Below, in pieces: positions 1-9,330 of a stretch of 64,000 nucleotides of DNA. The notes beneath the pieces were generated by a model. That model was not told the origin of the DNA and searched no databases. It saw only the letters and a program-made list of their open reading frames with translations. This DNA is from Alloacidobacterium dinghuense (GTDB lineage Bacteria > Acidobacteriota > Terriglobia > Terriglobales > Acidobacteriaceae), in the NCBI RefSeq assembly GCF_014274465.1, contig NZ_CP060394.1:1612001-1676000 (forward strand). Direction: 5' to 3'. The translations under genes were made by a program, and so were the position numbers. How positions within the stretch are numbered: the first letter of the stretch is position 1; the number at the start of each line of letters is the position of its first letter.

Positions 1-1655
1 GCCGATACTTACGAAGCCAGCCGATCAACGCGCGACCCGACACTCTTGTCTATCGGATTACCAAGTTCGTACGTCGGAATCGCACCGTGGTAGTTCTGGC
101 GATGCTGGCGGTTGTAGCCTCGATGGCCGGCGTAATTGGAACCTTGATTCAGAGCCGCACTGCGCGCGCTGAACGCGACTTTGCGTTTGGGCAATTGTCA
201 CGCGCGGAAGCAGTCAACGATCTGAACGAGATTCTTCTTTCCGATGCGGCTCCTTCGGGCAAGCCTTTCACGGTGAACGACCTCCTCATGCGCGCGGAGC
301 ACATTGCTGAACGCCAGGAAAATAAGCATGATCCACAACGCGTAGAGATGCTCATTTCTCTGGGCCGTCAATATAACGTGCTGGACGAACAGGCAAAGTC
401 GCGTCATCTATTGAGTGAGGCATACGAGCTTTCCCGTCAGTTGACCGATCGCTCCATCCGTGCGCGAGCTTCCTGTGCGCTTGCGAGTGCCGTTGCCTTG
501 ACCGGTGAGCATGTCCGCGCGGAAAAGCTGGTCGAAGAGGGGCTTAATGAACTGGGTCAGGAATTACGGTTTGCTCCCGATCAGATGTTCTGCCTCATAC
601 GGGGAACCGAAGTCGCACGAGAGCGTGGCGATTCGCGTGAGGCAGTCACGCGCGTGGAGGCAGCTCAGAAGGTGCAGAAACGACTACCGTTTGAGTCTGG
701 CCTCGTAAATTCGCAACTCCTTATGGACATGGCTGAGTCATACCGTTACGCAGGCCGATACGAAGAAGCGAACGCTGCTTTTGCACGTGCGTCAGCGCAA
801 CTCACTGCGTTGGGACGCGACGAGACTCAGACTGCCGTAACGCTTCTAAACAACTGGGGCACTTTGTTAGTTTTGGCTGGGCGCCCGCGAGACAGCGAGA
901 TCGTTCTCTGGCGCGCGATCGAGATCAGTCGCGATGGCCAGACCGAAGATGCAGTGGCCCCGATGCTTCTTGTCAACTACGCGCGCTCGCTGCATGAATT
1001 GCATCAATTCGACAAGGCTGCCGATTACGCCGAGCGTGGTTACGCAAAGGCGAAAGAATCGGGAGCCGAAGTAGTCGTCGGCCAATCGTTGTTACTGCGT
1101 GCGCTGATTTATACCGACCGGAAGGATCTGGGACGTGCAACGGCGATGCTGAACGAGGTAGAGCCGAGGTTGCGGCGAGGTCTTCCTCCTGGACATATTG
1201 CCTTCGCCACTCTCGCATCGAATCGGGCACTCATTGCTCAGGCTCGCGGCGATTTGTCAGCGGCACTTGAAGACTCCAATGAAGCGGTGGCCATTTCAGA
1301 GGCAGCGATGAAAGCAGGCCATCTGGGCGGCGATTATCTGCCCATCTTCCTGGCTCGTCGATCCGATGTTGAACTGCAACTGGGCCATCTCGACCAGGCC
1401 GAAGCAGATGCGACTCGGGGATTGAGCATGTTGCAGGCTTCCGCCCAGGTAGGAATGTTTTCGAGCACGCTGGGACACACATATTTTACGCTGGGGAAAG
1501 TTCTGCAGGCAGAGGGCAAATCTCAAGAAGCTCACATTGCATTTCGTTCTGCGGCGGAACATCTGCAAAGTGCCCTTGGTCCCGATCATGTCGACACGCG
1601 CAGTGCTTTACAACTGGCAGAGTCCGGATCGCTACAACCGATGAGTTTCCGTTGA
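1..1655 (+). CDS. Ser/Thr protein kinase with TPR domain, C-terminal part (5' end outside window)
   Basis: The reading frame is open from base 3, so the gene starts before the window; about 550 residues are visible. A basic stretch (KFVRRNRT) leads into a membrane helix at about visible residues 29-48, then comes a juxtamembrane motif (RAERDFAFGQLSRAEAVNDL) and a long helical region of degenerate 34-40 residue TPR-like repeats (ALGRDETQTAVTLLNNWGTL, AARGDLSAALEDSNEAV and similar). In acidobacteria this arrangement follows an N-terminal Ser/Thr kinase domain, which I infer lies upstream but cannot see. The TPR part would be extracytoplasmic and probably binds protein partners. A standalone TPR protein is the alternative. 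The gene converges on the LacI-type gene with a 10-bp gap. Confidence 0.7.
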   Translation, partial: RYLRSQPINARPDTLVYRITKFVRRNRTVVVLAMLAVVASMAGVIGTLIQSRTARAERDFAFGQLSRAEAVNDLNEILLSDAAPSGKPFTVNDLLMRAEHIAERQENKHDPQRVEMLISLGRQYNVLDEQAKSRHLLSEAYELSRQLTDRSIRARASCALASAVALTGEHVRAEKLVEEGLNELGQELRFAPDQMFCLIRGTEVARERGDSREAVTRVEAAQKVQKRLPFESGLVNSQLLMDMAESYRYAGRYEEANAAFARASAQLTALGRDETQTAVTLLNNWGTLLVLAGRPRDSEIVLWRAIEISRDGQTEDAVAPMLLVNYARSLHELHQFDKAADYAERGYAKAKESGAEVVVGQSLLLRALIYTDRKDLGRATAMLNEVEPRLRRGLPPGHIAFATLASNRALIAQARGDLSAALEDSNEAVAISEAAMKAGHLGGDYLPIFLARRSDVELQLGHLDQAEADATRGLSMLQASAQVGMFSSTLGHTYFTLGKVLQAEGKSQEAHIAFRSAAEHLQSALGPDHVDTRSALQLAESGSLQPMSFR

Positions 1656-1665
1656 TTCTCTGGTC

Positions 1666-2688
1666 TCACGACGGAGCCGACGTCGACTCCCTGATCATTA
1701 ATTCGCCTGGAATTACAATTTGAGACTTCTTCGGGCCTTTTCCGTTCTGAGAAGGAGCCACGAGTTCAAGAAGCAATCGCATCGCGCGTTCGCCCATTTC
1801 GCGCATCGGTTGTCTGATCGTGGTCAATGATGGCTGCAGATGCGAGGAAAAAAACAGATCGTCGAAACCAGCAACCGAAATATCTTTGGAGACCCGAAGC
1901 CCGGCGGTGTGGATCGCCCGATACGCTCCAAGAGCCGTGATATCGTCATAGCAAAAAACTGCGGTTGGACGGGTCGGCAGTTCCAATAGATGCTGCATGC
2001 CCCTGTAGCCTCCGATAAGCGAGCTTTCCGTGTGAATCACGAACTCAGAAGAATACGCGGCTCGCGCCCTCCTGAACGCGGCCCGATAACCGCGAACGCG
2101 GTCTTTATCCGACTCTCCACCGAATTGGTTGCCGATATATCCAATCCGTATATGGCCCAGCTCAAGCAGATGCTCTGTAATCAGCCGTGCCCCCTCAAAA
2201 TTGGCCACGCCGATGGAGTGCACGAAGTTACCGGGATGGTGATTGTTGATAAGCACAATCGGTATCTCCCTCTCCGAGAAATAAGGAGACGATGCTCCGC
2301 CAGCGGTTGATGCGATGACCAGAACGCCATCGATGGCCCTCTCCACGAGGGAACGGACAGCTCTCATTTCTCGTTCCGGGTCGCCTCCGGCAATTGTCAG
2401 GATGATCGAGTAGTCATGCTGTGCCGCAACCTGTTCCACAGCACTGATGACCTCGCTGATAAAGGGATCTGCAATATCTGTTACGACGCAACCAATCGAA
2501 TTCGATCGTTGTGTAACCAGACTGCGTGCGTTCCTGTTCGGCTGGTATCCATGTTGGGCAGCGATCTTATGAATCAGGTCTTTGGTGCTTTGGCTGACCA
2601 GTGGGCTGTTTTTGAGGGCACGCGACACCGTTGGATGAGAGACATGAGCCAGCCGCGCAATTTCTTTGAGTGAGATCGCCTTCCGCAT
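1666..2688 (-). CDS. LacI/GalR family transcriptional regulator
   Basis: A 340-residue DNA-binding repressor or activator, the usual LacI length. The N-terminal helix-turn-helix and hinge are clear (ISLKEIARLAHVSHPTVSRA, residues 5-24). A periplasmic-binding-protein-like effector domain follows (SIGCVVTDIADPFISEV near residue 64, later VAGFDDLFFSSHLQPSLTTI). The frame stays open upstream, but that extension is not LacI-like; the ATG at 2688 gives the canonical MRKAISLKEIARLAHVS start. The effector is probably a sugar, but no sugar operon lies next to it; the divergent gene is a rhodanese. A perfect palindrome 38 bp upstream suggests autoregulation. Confidence 0.9.
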   Translation of the reverse strand: MRKAISLKEIARLAHVSHPTVSRALKNSPLVSQSTKDLIHKIAAQHGYQPNRNARSLVTQRSNSIGCVVTDIADPFISEVISAVEQVAAQHDYSIILTIAGGDPEREMRAVRSLVERAIDGVLVIASTAGGASSPYFSEREIPIVLINNHHPGNFVHSIGVANFEGARLITEHLLELGHIRIGYIGNQFGGESDKDRVRGYRAAFRRARAAYSSEFVIHTESSLIGGYRGMQHLLELPTRPTAVFCYDDITALGAYRAIHTAGLRVSKDISVAGFDDLFFSSHLQPSLTTIRQPMREMGERAMRLLLELVAPSQNGKGPKKSQIVIPGELMIRESTSAPS

Positions 2689-2995
2689 AGTGGTCGATAA
2701 ACTGTTGCTTTGATCCCTTAGTATCGCACACGTGTGCATAAATAATTGGACTCGATGCAAATGACAGGGAAAAGAGAAGCAGCTCATCTTTTAGTGTTTG
2801 TTCGTCTAAGTTCATGGATCGAGCTTTTGGAATCGAATGACGCCGTTCCGGGCCGGCTTCTGCCTCTGTGCCTTGTAGTTTCCGGGCTGCCGATCATCCA
2901 GGTACAATCCGGGAGACGAATGCTGATCGGCCGTTTGCTGCGGTGATGAATCCTTTGAGGTCTGCAGTGAATCTCGTTATTCTGGGAGAACAGAG
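2689..2995. other. Divergent intergenic region between lacI-type gene and rhodanese gene
   Basis: About 307 bp without a credible gene. It holds the palindrome at 2726-2737 and presumably two divergent promoters. A GGGAGAACAGAG stretch directly precedes the rhodanese ATG and serves as its ribosome binding site. Nothing else was recognised. Confidence 0.5.
2726..2737. promoter_or_regulatory. Palindromic candidate operator of the LacI-type regulator
   Basis: GCACACGTGTGC is a perfect 12-bp inverted repeat, 38 bp upstream of the regulator's ATG in the divergent region to the rhodanese gene. LacI-family proteins bind even palindromes of this kind with a central CG, often upstream of their own gene. 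Binding is inference. I saw no second copy near the rhodanese start. Confidence 0.45.
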
Positions 2996-3439
2996 ATGGC
3001 CATTATTCTCGCCGCTGTTTGCGCTTTCGGGTTGTTGCTCGTTCTTTGGGTCAAACGCCGGAAAGACCGGCAGGAGATGGAGCAGCACTCCATCACTCCG
3101 GAACTCCTGCATACGTTGTTGACTTCACATCAAGATTTGCTTCTCTTTGATGTTCGTCTTCCGCTCGACCTCTTAGCTGATTCCGAGATCATTCCTGGCG
3201 CAATGCGGCTTTCACCAAAAGAAATCCTTGAGAATCCCTCGCTCATCCCGAAAGACAAAGACACGGTCGTTTACTGTACGTGCCCGAGTGATAAAACCAG
3301 TCGCAACATCCTGCATCGAGCTCTAGCGATGGGCTTTTTACGGGTCAAGTTCCTCAAAGGTGGCGTAGAGGGGTGGAAAGCAATGGGTTATCCTGTCGAG
3401 CCATACCAGGAATCTTTTCATCTGGACACAGGCACGTAA
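2996..3439 (+). CDS. Membrane-anchored single-domain rhodanese
   Basis: 147 residues. An N-terminal membrane helix (residues 2-19, AIILAAVCAFGLLLVLWV) followed by KRRK places the rest in the cytoplasm. The rhodanese fold is shown by LLLFDVRLPLD (48-58), IIPGAMRLSP (65-74), the active-site strand VVYCTCPSDKTS (91-102) and the closing LKGGVEGWKAMGYPV (120-134). The loop is C-x-C-P-x3-T-S instead of the usual C-R-x-G-x-R-[ST]; C94 fits the catalytic strand position and C96 is an extra cysteine. A sulfurtransferase or redox role is likely; the substrate is unknown. The start is supported by a GGGAG/AGAG ribosome binding site. Confidence 0.8.
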   Translation: MAIILAAVCAFGLLLVLWVKRRKDRQEMEQHSITPELLHTLLTSHQDLLLFDVRLPLDLLADSEIIPGAMRLSPKEILENPSLIPKDKDTVVYCTCPSDKTSRNILHRALAMGFLRVKFLKGGVEGWKAMGYPVEPYQESFHLDTGT

Positions 3440-3671
3440 GCCTCTGCAATGGGCGCAAACCGATCGTGACCCGTCACCACTGCATCGTGCCAGGTTTGTC
3501 GGCAACTCGAGGAGGACAGTCGCAACGCGCCATTGTGATAGAACCATCCTGCAAAAAGGTCACAAGCAGTCATCGCGGGGCGATGCATGCCAAGCCCTCA
3601 GGCCGCTCGGCAGCAGCGAGTAACTGCGTCGCGCCCAGACGTGCTGCTTTTCTTGCCCATAAAATGCAGCT

Positions 3672-4985
3672 ATGCGATCGGTCTCTGAAATCCCGTCGTC
3701 CATTCGCGGTCTGCGCGAGCAATACCGCACACACCAAGCGAGCCCTCGCAAAGTGGTCGAGTTGGCTCTCAAGCGAGCCAACTCAAATGCCAGCCACAAC
3801 GTGTATCTCGCTCGCGATGACGACTGGACCCGAAATGAGTTAGAACAACTGCTGGCACAAGATCCCGGAGACTCCGAAGCATTTGAGAAACAGCCTCTTT
3901 GGGGTGTGCCGGTTTCCCTGAAAGACTGCTTCGACCTCGAAGGGTATATAACGACCTGCGGATCGCGATTCCTCGGCGCATCGCGCACGCCGGCGTCGGC
4001 TGACTCGTCCGTCGCCTCAAGGCTAAAGCGCGCCGGTGCAATCATCACCGGCAAGACCCATCTTCATCAGCTTGCATACGGCATCACTGGAGAAAACCGG
4101 GACTTCGGCAACTGTCTTCAGCCAGCCCACGCACGGCTGCTGACCGGCGGCTCATCCAGTGGAGCCGCCGCAAGCGTGCAGGAGGGCTCGGCGATGGCAG
4201 CGATCGGAACAGATACCGGAGGCTCGATACGCGTTCCTGCCGCTCTATGCGGGCTTGCCGGATACCGCTGCTCGATCACCCTGAGCACAGCCAATGAATT
4301 CGAGATCTGGCGCGGCGGCGATCATCTTGCACTGAGCTTCGACACCATCGGCTGGCTCTACCGCGATCTTGGCGACGGGCCGTTACTGGGTGCAGCTTTG
4401 TTCGGCCTTTTGCATGCAAAAGCGCCCGATCCGCAAGGCCTACGCATCGGAATGCCGAACGCTTCATTTTTGCACGACTGCGAAGAAGAAGTGCTCGCAG
4501 CTCTCGAACATTGGGCGTCGCTGCTGCGAAGTCGAGGCGCACAGGTTGTGCCGTTCGATGCAGGCATCTGGCGCGAAGCGATGGATCTATATGCACCGTT
4601 GCAGGCAAACGAAGCGGCGGCATTACACCCAGAACCCCGCGACGGTTTCGAGCCGGTGATCGCAGAACGCCTCCGGTGGGGAGGGTCCCTTTCAGCGAGT
4701 GAACTTGCAGAATTTCGCAGGAGACTCACATCCTTCTGTCAGACAAGCGAACAGAAACTTAAAGACATCGATTTCGTCTTATTGCCATGCTCCCCGACCG
4801 CGGAGTTGCGGGCCGATGAGAATCAGTCCGCAACGCGGCTGCAAATTCTGCGTTACACCACGCCCGTGAGCTTGTTGGGATGGCCTGCGGTCACGCTTCC
4901 TGGCCGTCGCGGAGGCCCGCAGCTTGTCGGCAAGCTGGATGCAGACGCAGAACTTCTGGCTCTAAGCGCAGCGCTCCCCCACTAA
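3672..4985 (+). CDS. Amidase signature family enzyme
   Basis: A 437-residue amidase. The Ser-cisSer-Lys triad can be placed: K84 (PVSLKDCFD), cis-Ser S161 in the glycine/serine motif TGGSSSGAAAS, and nucleophile S185 in TDTGGSIRVPA. The 24-residue spacing between the serines is that of the family. This group includes GatA-like, AtzF/allophanate-hydrolase-like and nylon-type amidases. With no gatB/gatC nearby and a divergent C-terminal half, a catabolic amidase (amide to acid plus ammonia) is likelier than the Glu-tRNA amidotransferase. It is cytoplasmic, with no signal peptide. The substrate cannot be read from the sequence. Confidence 0.85.
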   Translation: MRSVSEIPSSIRGLREQYRTHQASPRKVVELALKRANSNASHNVYLARDDDWTRNELEQLLAQDPGDSEAFEKQPLWGVPVSLKDCFDLEGYITTCGSRFLGASRTPASADSSVASRLKRAGAIITGKTHLHQLAYGITGENRDFGNCLQPAHARLLTGGSSSGAAASVQEGSAMAAIGTDTGGSIRVPAALCGLAGYRCSITLSTANEFEIWRGGDHLALSFDTIGWLYRDLGDGPLLGAALFGLLHAKAPDPQGLRIGMPNASFLHDCEEEVLAALEHWASLLRSRGAQVVPFDAGIWREAMDLYAPLQANEAAALHPEPRDGFEPVIAERLRWGGSLSASELAEFRRRLTSFCQTSEQKLKDIDFVLLPCSPTAELRADENQSATRLQILRYTTPVSLLGWPAVTLPGRRGGPQLVGKLDADAELLALSAALPH

Positions 4986-5070
4986 GCATTCACCACGCAG
5001 TTTCTCAAGTAAGGACAACACGTTAACCATCCTGTTGCTGCCAGCCGTGACCTCAGCTTAGTCTTAGGCG

Positions 5071-6066
5071 ATGAATACGATCGCTGATTTGGGAACCGCT
5101 ACGCGCGCTCACCGCCTTCGCGAGCAAAACAATGGCATGTCCCTTCTGCTACGCGGAGTGCGAAAGGCATTCGCAGACGTGGTTGCCGTCGATGGTCTCG
5201 ACCTCGAAGTAAAGCGAGGAGAGTGCTTCGGTCTGCTGGGACCGAACGGTGCAGGAAAGACAACGACCATCGAAATCTGCGAAGGCCTCACAGCGCCCGA
5301 TGCCGGAACCATCGAACTGCTCGGACTGACGTGGGCGAAGTCAGCCAACGAACTACGCCAGCGCATCGGCATACAGCTGCAGGAAACGCAATTCCCCGAA
5401 AAATTAACGGTAGAAGAAACTCTGCGACTCTTCCGCAGTTTCTTCCACCGTGGCATCTCAGTCGACGAATCCATCCGCACAGCGCAGCTCGAAGAGAAGC
5501 GCAGCTCACGCGTCGGCGGACTCTCCGGCGGTCAAAAGCAACGTCTCGCCATGGCCTGTGCGCTGGTTGGCGATCCCGAGCTGCTCTTTCTCGATGAGCC
5601 GACAACGGGCCTCGATCCGCAGGCGCGGCGTCATCTATGGGATCTGGTCGATCAGCTCAAGCAGGCAGGGCGTACCATCATCCTCACCACCCACTATATG
5701 GATGAGGCCGAGCGCCTCTGCGACCGCGTCGCCATCATGGACCACGGGCGCATCATCGCGCTCGGGACTCCGCCGCAGCTGATTGCTTCCATCGGCGGCG
5801 AGCATATCGTGGAGTTCGCCATTACGAGTCATGATGCGGCACGCGTTGTCGATGTGACGGTGCTGACCGCCATAGCCGGTGTGCAATCGCATCGCGTCGA
5901 TGCAGGACAGCATCAGCTCACCGTTCGCGATCTGCATTCGACCGTGCCGCACATCTTTGCCGCGCTGCACAATCAGGGACTGCACCTGAGCGATTTCCGC
6001 ACCCACTCCGCAACGCTTGAAGATGTCTTTGTCGGCCTCACAGGGAGGAATCTGCGCGATGAATAA
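5071..6066 (+). CDS. ABC exporter ATP-binding subunit (ABC-2 / DrrA type)
   Basis: 331 residues with all nucleotide-binding motifs: Walker A GPNGAGKTT (57-65), Q-loop around QLQETQFPE (102-110), signature LSGGQKQRLAMA (151-162), Walker B LLFLDEPTTGLDP (171-183) and the H-loop in TTHYMDEAE. The C-terminal regulatory domain seen in DrrA/CcmA-like ATPases follows. It overlaps the permease start by 8 bp, so the two are translationally coupled and form one exporter of unknown cargo. The ATG at 5071 is used; an ATG at 5137 closer to the domain edge is a possible alternative. Confidence 0.9.
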   Translation: MNTIADLGTATRAHRLREQNNGMSLLLRGVRKAFADVVAVDGLDLEVKRGECFGLLGPNGAGKTTTIEICEGLTAPDAGTIELLGLTWAKSANELRQRIGIQLQETQFPEKLTVEETLRLFRSFFHRGISVDESIRTAQLEEKRSSRVGGLSGGQKQRLAMACALVGDPELLFLDEPTTGLDPQARRHLWDLVDQLKQAGRTIILTTHYMDEAERLCDRVAIMDHGRIIALGTPPQLIASIGGEHIVEFAITSHDAARVVDVTVLTAIAGVQSHRVDAGQHQLTVRDLHSTVPHIFAALHNQGLHLSDFRTHSATLEDVFVGLTGRNLRDE

Positions 6067-7090
6067 GTTGCAGCTGAGCAGCCTCTATCAATTAACGATG
6101 GTCCGCTTCCTGCTCTTCCTGCGCGAGCCCGAAGCCATCTTCTGGATCTTCATCTTTCCCATATTGCTCGCAGTGGGGCTCGGCATAGCTTTTCGCAACC
6201 GCCCCGCAGACGTGCTGCAAGTCGGCGCGACAACAACGCTGCTGACGCAGGCACTCAACGCCGACAAGGGCCTCACCGCGAAAATAATGAATCAGGCCGA
6301 GGGCACGCAGGAACTGGCGACAGGCAATATCCTGCTGCTCGCCATTCAAACGCCCGACGGCGTGACCTATAAATACGACGACACCAATCCGGATGCGCGC
6401 ACAGCACGCCTGGTCGCCGACCGCGCCGTCCAATCCGCAGCCGGCAGGCATGAGGCCGTGCACGCCGAGAATCAGCTGGTGCACGAAACAGGCGCGCGCT
6501 ATATCGACTTTGTCGTACCCGGTCTCTTGGGAATGAACCTGATGGGGTCAGCAATCTGGGGCCTGGGCTTTTCCGTCGTCGAAGCGAGGCAGAAGAAGCT
6601 TCTCAAAAGACTGGTGGCCTCGCCCATGCCGCGCTGGCAGTACCTGGCGGCCTACCTCCTGTCGCGTCTCGTGATGCTGGTCATCGAGGTCGTCGCGTTT
6701 CTGGGCTTTGCGCGGCTGGTCTTTGGAGTGCCGTTTCGCGGATCGATGTGGCAATTGGCATTCTTGTGCATTCTCACCTCGCTCTCGTTTTCCGCGCTGG
6801 GATTGTTGATCGCGTCGCGAGCCAGAACCATGGAAGCAGCGTCAGGATTGATGAATCTGGTCATGCTTCCCATGTGGATTCTTTCCGGCGTCTTCTTCTC
6901 CGCATCGCGCTTTCCGGCTGTCATTCAGCCGGTCGTGCGCGCCCTTCCGTTGACTGCTGCCATCGACGCGCTCCGCGGAAATATGTTGCAAGGCATAGGC
7001 CTGGCGCAGCTCATGGCCCCTGTCGCAATTCTCCTTACATGGCTTGTCTTGCCGTTTGTCGTAGCCCTGCGCATCTTCCGCTGGAGATAA
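6059..7090 (+). CDS. ABC-2 type permease, partner of the preceding ATPase
   Basis: 343 residues. The N-terminal membrane helix (FWIFIFPILLAVGLGIAF) is followed by a large extracytoplasmic loop (about residues 45-150, RNRPADVLQVG onward). Five hydrophobic segments follow (VVPGLLGMNLMGSAIWGLGF onward), the layout of ABC-2 permeases. I placed the start at the ATG at 6059 because a strong GGAGGAA ribosome binding site (6043-6049) sits 9 bp before it. The frame is open further upstream, but that part lies inside the ATPase gene. The stop is 3 bp from the convergent GH2 gene. Confidence 0.88.
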   Translation: MNKLQLSSLYQLTMVRFLLFLREPEAIFWIFIFPILLAVGLGIAFRNRPADVLQVGATTTLLTQALNADKGLTAKIMNQAEGTQELATGNILLLAIQTPDGVTYKYDDTNPDARTARLVADRAVQSAAGRHEAVHAENQLVHETGARYIDFVVPGLLGMNLMGSAIWGLGFSVVEARQKKLLKRLVASPMPRWQYLAAYLLSRLVMLVIEVVAFLGFARLVFGVPFRGSMWQLAFLCILTSLSFSALGLLIASRARTMEAASGLMNLVMLPMWILSGVFFSASRFPAVIQPVVRALPLTAAIDALRGNMLQGIGLAQLMAPVAILLTWLVLPFVVALRIFRWR

Positions 7091-7093
7091 AAA

Positions 7094-9211
7094 TCAAACA
7101 GCCCGCTCAATCGTCGCGGCAGAAAAGCCGGTGGGACGAAGGATATCGACCACGATGCGCCGCGCATCTTCGAAACGAAGCTCCGCAACCATCGTGTGCG
7201 AATCGCCCGGATGCAAATCCGGCAGAGCCTGCAGCATTCCATGCATAGGAAGGTCGTCGTAGCCATATACAACCCACCGTGCTTGATAATTGCGAAGCGT
7301 GTAGCCGGGTAGTTGTTTACGCGTGGTGATTTGCAGCTTGTAATTGCCGGCGTCTGCCTTAGTGAGCGACAGTTTCTCAATCGGGCTCGCCTGATCGCGC
7401 AGTGCAGCAAACGAGGGCTTCCGCCGCGCGTAGAGATCCACCACTCCATGCACGCGCTGCCGCATAGCGCCTGTACCTTTATCTCCCACCAACGTTCTGT
7501 AGTCGTTGTAGTCAAAGTAGATCGCGCCAGTCACAGCCGGAAACTCGCGGAAGACTTCTGTATGCGAATTCACAATCGTCACGCGACTCTCATCGCCCGG
7601 CGGAATGGAAGGCTGGCATTCGCACCAGCCGTACTCCGAGATCACAATCGGCTTCGACGGAAAAGCATCGTGAATCCCTTTGAGGTATGTGCGAACCTGC
7701 GGTAGTCCGCCGGGTGCCCAACTGCCGTAATATTCATTGGCTGAGACGAAGTCGAAGTCGCCCGCCATGTCCGCTCCCGGATTCGAATCAAGCGAGTTTG
7801 AGGCGTAGGTAAGCAGACGTGAAGGATCGAGCCGTCGGGCTTCATCGGCTAACGCATGCGCGAACTGTCGCGTGCGCGGGTTCTGGCCGATGACCTCATT
7901 GCACAGCCCCCAGGCGACAACGCAAGGATGGTTCCGGTCGCGGGCGATCATCTCGCGCAGTTGTTCAAGGCCATTTTGCTCCAGCGCGTGCTGAAGCTCG
8001 TCACTGGTCTCGTGAAAAGTCTCCCATCCCCATGCTGGCACTTCTTCCTGCATAAGAATTCCGTGGCGATCGCAAAAGTCCAGCACACGCCTGTCCTGCG
8101 CCCAATGTACGCGTGTGAACACGCAGTTCAGCTCCTTCATGTCCTCATGATTGCCGCGAATCCAATCCGACGTCTCCGCCATGCCGAGGTCGGGATTGCT
8201 GCCTGCCATTCGCTCCACGCCCATCAGGGAAACCTTCTCGCCGTTGAGATAGAACGCCGTACTTCGAACCTCAAAGCGACGAATGCCGAAGTTTTCTTCG
8301 TACCAATGTTCCCCCAACGCACTCTTGACTCGCAGACGAGCGATGTAGAGATTCGGAGAATCGAAATGCCAGAGCGTCGGAGAAGCAATGGTGACGGCCG
8401 GGACTTCAACGACAAGCGATTTGCCCGCCGCAATTTTCTGCTGAATATGCTCGACGCTGTGCGTCACAGGCGATTGTTCGGGTCTTAGCACAGCATCAAG
8501 ACTGATTGCCTGCTCCTGATCGGTGATATTCCGCACAACAGCGCGAATCGCCACCCGCGCTTCCATTTTGTCGAGGTCCGGCACAGCATCGATTTCGATT
8601 CGCTCAATGAAAACCCGCGGAGTAATCAGCAGATTGACCGGACGAATGAGGCCGCCATCGTCGGCCCAGTCATAGCTGTTGTTGCGCGGCAGCATCGTGT
8701 CAGAAGGCCGGTTGTCAACGCGTACCATCAAATCAGCGGTCTCGTGCTCAAGATGTGGCGAAAGATCGAAGGCGAAAGCGGTATACCCTTTGCCGGCATG
8801 CCGACCAATCAATTTCCCATTCAGGAAAACGTCAGCGGTGTGCGTTGCCGCTTCAAATTCAATCCTTAGAAATTGCTCAAGCCACTCCTGCGGCATCAAG
8901 AGTTCGTATTTGTACCAGCCAACGCCCACATAGCCTGGATCTCCACCCATCGCCTGCCACGTATGCGGTACTCGAACAGACTCCCAACGCAAATTCGCCA
9001 CCGCTCGATCGGTCGGCAGCAACGAAGAGTCCGGATCGTACGCAAACGACCATCCTCGCTCCAGCGCAACCGAGCCCGCAATCGAGATGTCGGTGCGTTG
9101 TGCCTCATCGCCATTTGCGGGTGCTTGGCCGTAAAGACTCTCTGCGCATCCGATGGAACTCACTCCACCCACAATGAGAGAAGTGACAAAAGCGCGTCTG
9201 GAGTAGGGCAT
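7094..9211 (-). CDS. Glycoside hydrolase family 2 protein (beta-galactosidase/beta-glucuronidase-like), Tat-exported
   Basis: 705 residues. The N-terminus MPYSRRAFVTSLIVGG is a twin-arginine signal, so the enzyme should be folded before export. The GH2 order is complete: a sugar-binding jelly roll (VPHTWQAMGGDPGYVGVGWY, 81-100; VFLNGKLIGRHAGKGY, 128-143), an Ig-like domain (about 190-310), then the TIM barrel. The acid/base glutamate is E439 in VAWGLCNE and the nucleophile E526 in PIVISEYGW. Retaining hydrolysis of beta-galactosides, glucuronides or mannosides is expected; the exact sugar is unknown. Nothing in the neighbourhood names a pathway. Confidence 0.9.
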   Translation of the reverse strand: MPYSRRAFVTSLIVGGVSSIGCAESLYGQAPANGDEAQRTDISIAGSVALERGWSFAYDPDSSLLPTDRAVANLRWESVRVPHTWQAMGGDPGYVGVGWYKYELLMPQEWLEQFLRIEFEAATHTADVFLNGKLIGRHAGKGYTAFAFDLSPHLEHETADLMVRVDNRPSDTMLPRNNSYDWADDGGLIRPVNLLITPRVFIERIEIDAVPDLDKMEARVAIRAVVRNITDQEQAISLDAVLRPEQSPVTHSVEHIQQKIAAGKSLVVEVPAVTIASPTLWHFDSPNLYIARLRVKSALGEHWYEENFGIRRFEVRSTAFYLNGEKVSLMGVERMAGSNPDLGMAETSDWIRGNHEDMKELNCVFTRVHWAQDRRVLDFCDRHGILMQEEVPAWGWETFHETSDELQHALEQNGLEQLREMIARDRNHPCVVAWGLCNEVIGQNPRTRQFAHALADEARRLDPSRLLTYASNSLDSNPGADMAGDFDFVSANEYYGSWAPGGLPQVRTYLKGIHDAFPSKPIVISEYGWCECQPSIPPGDESRVTIVNSHTEVFREFPAVTGAIYFDYNDYRTLVGDKGTGAMRQRVHGVVDLYARRKPSFAALRDQASPIEKLSLTKADAGNYKLQITTRKQLPGYTLRNYQARWVVYGYDDLPMHGMLQALPDLHPGDSHTMVAELRFEDARRIVVDILRPTGFSAATIERAV

Positions 9212-9330
9212 TCCATATCCTAAGGTAACGCTATAGTCGCAGGCCGGTCCGATCCAGCGGTTATCAAGAGCGAATCAGCTTTTCTACAGGGCGACCTTTC
9301 ATTCTCATCTCAGCCCGCTTTCTTGGGCAA

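Noticed and set aside
3440-3671. Open frames spanning the rhodanese-amidase gap
   Set aside because: They run out of frame through both neighbours and have no family; the gap is treated as a plain spacer.
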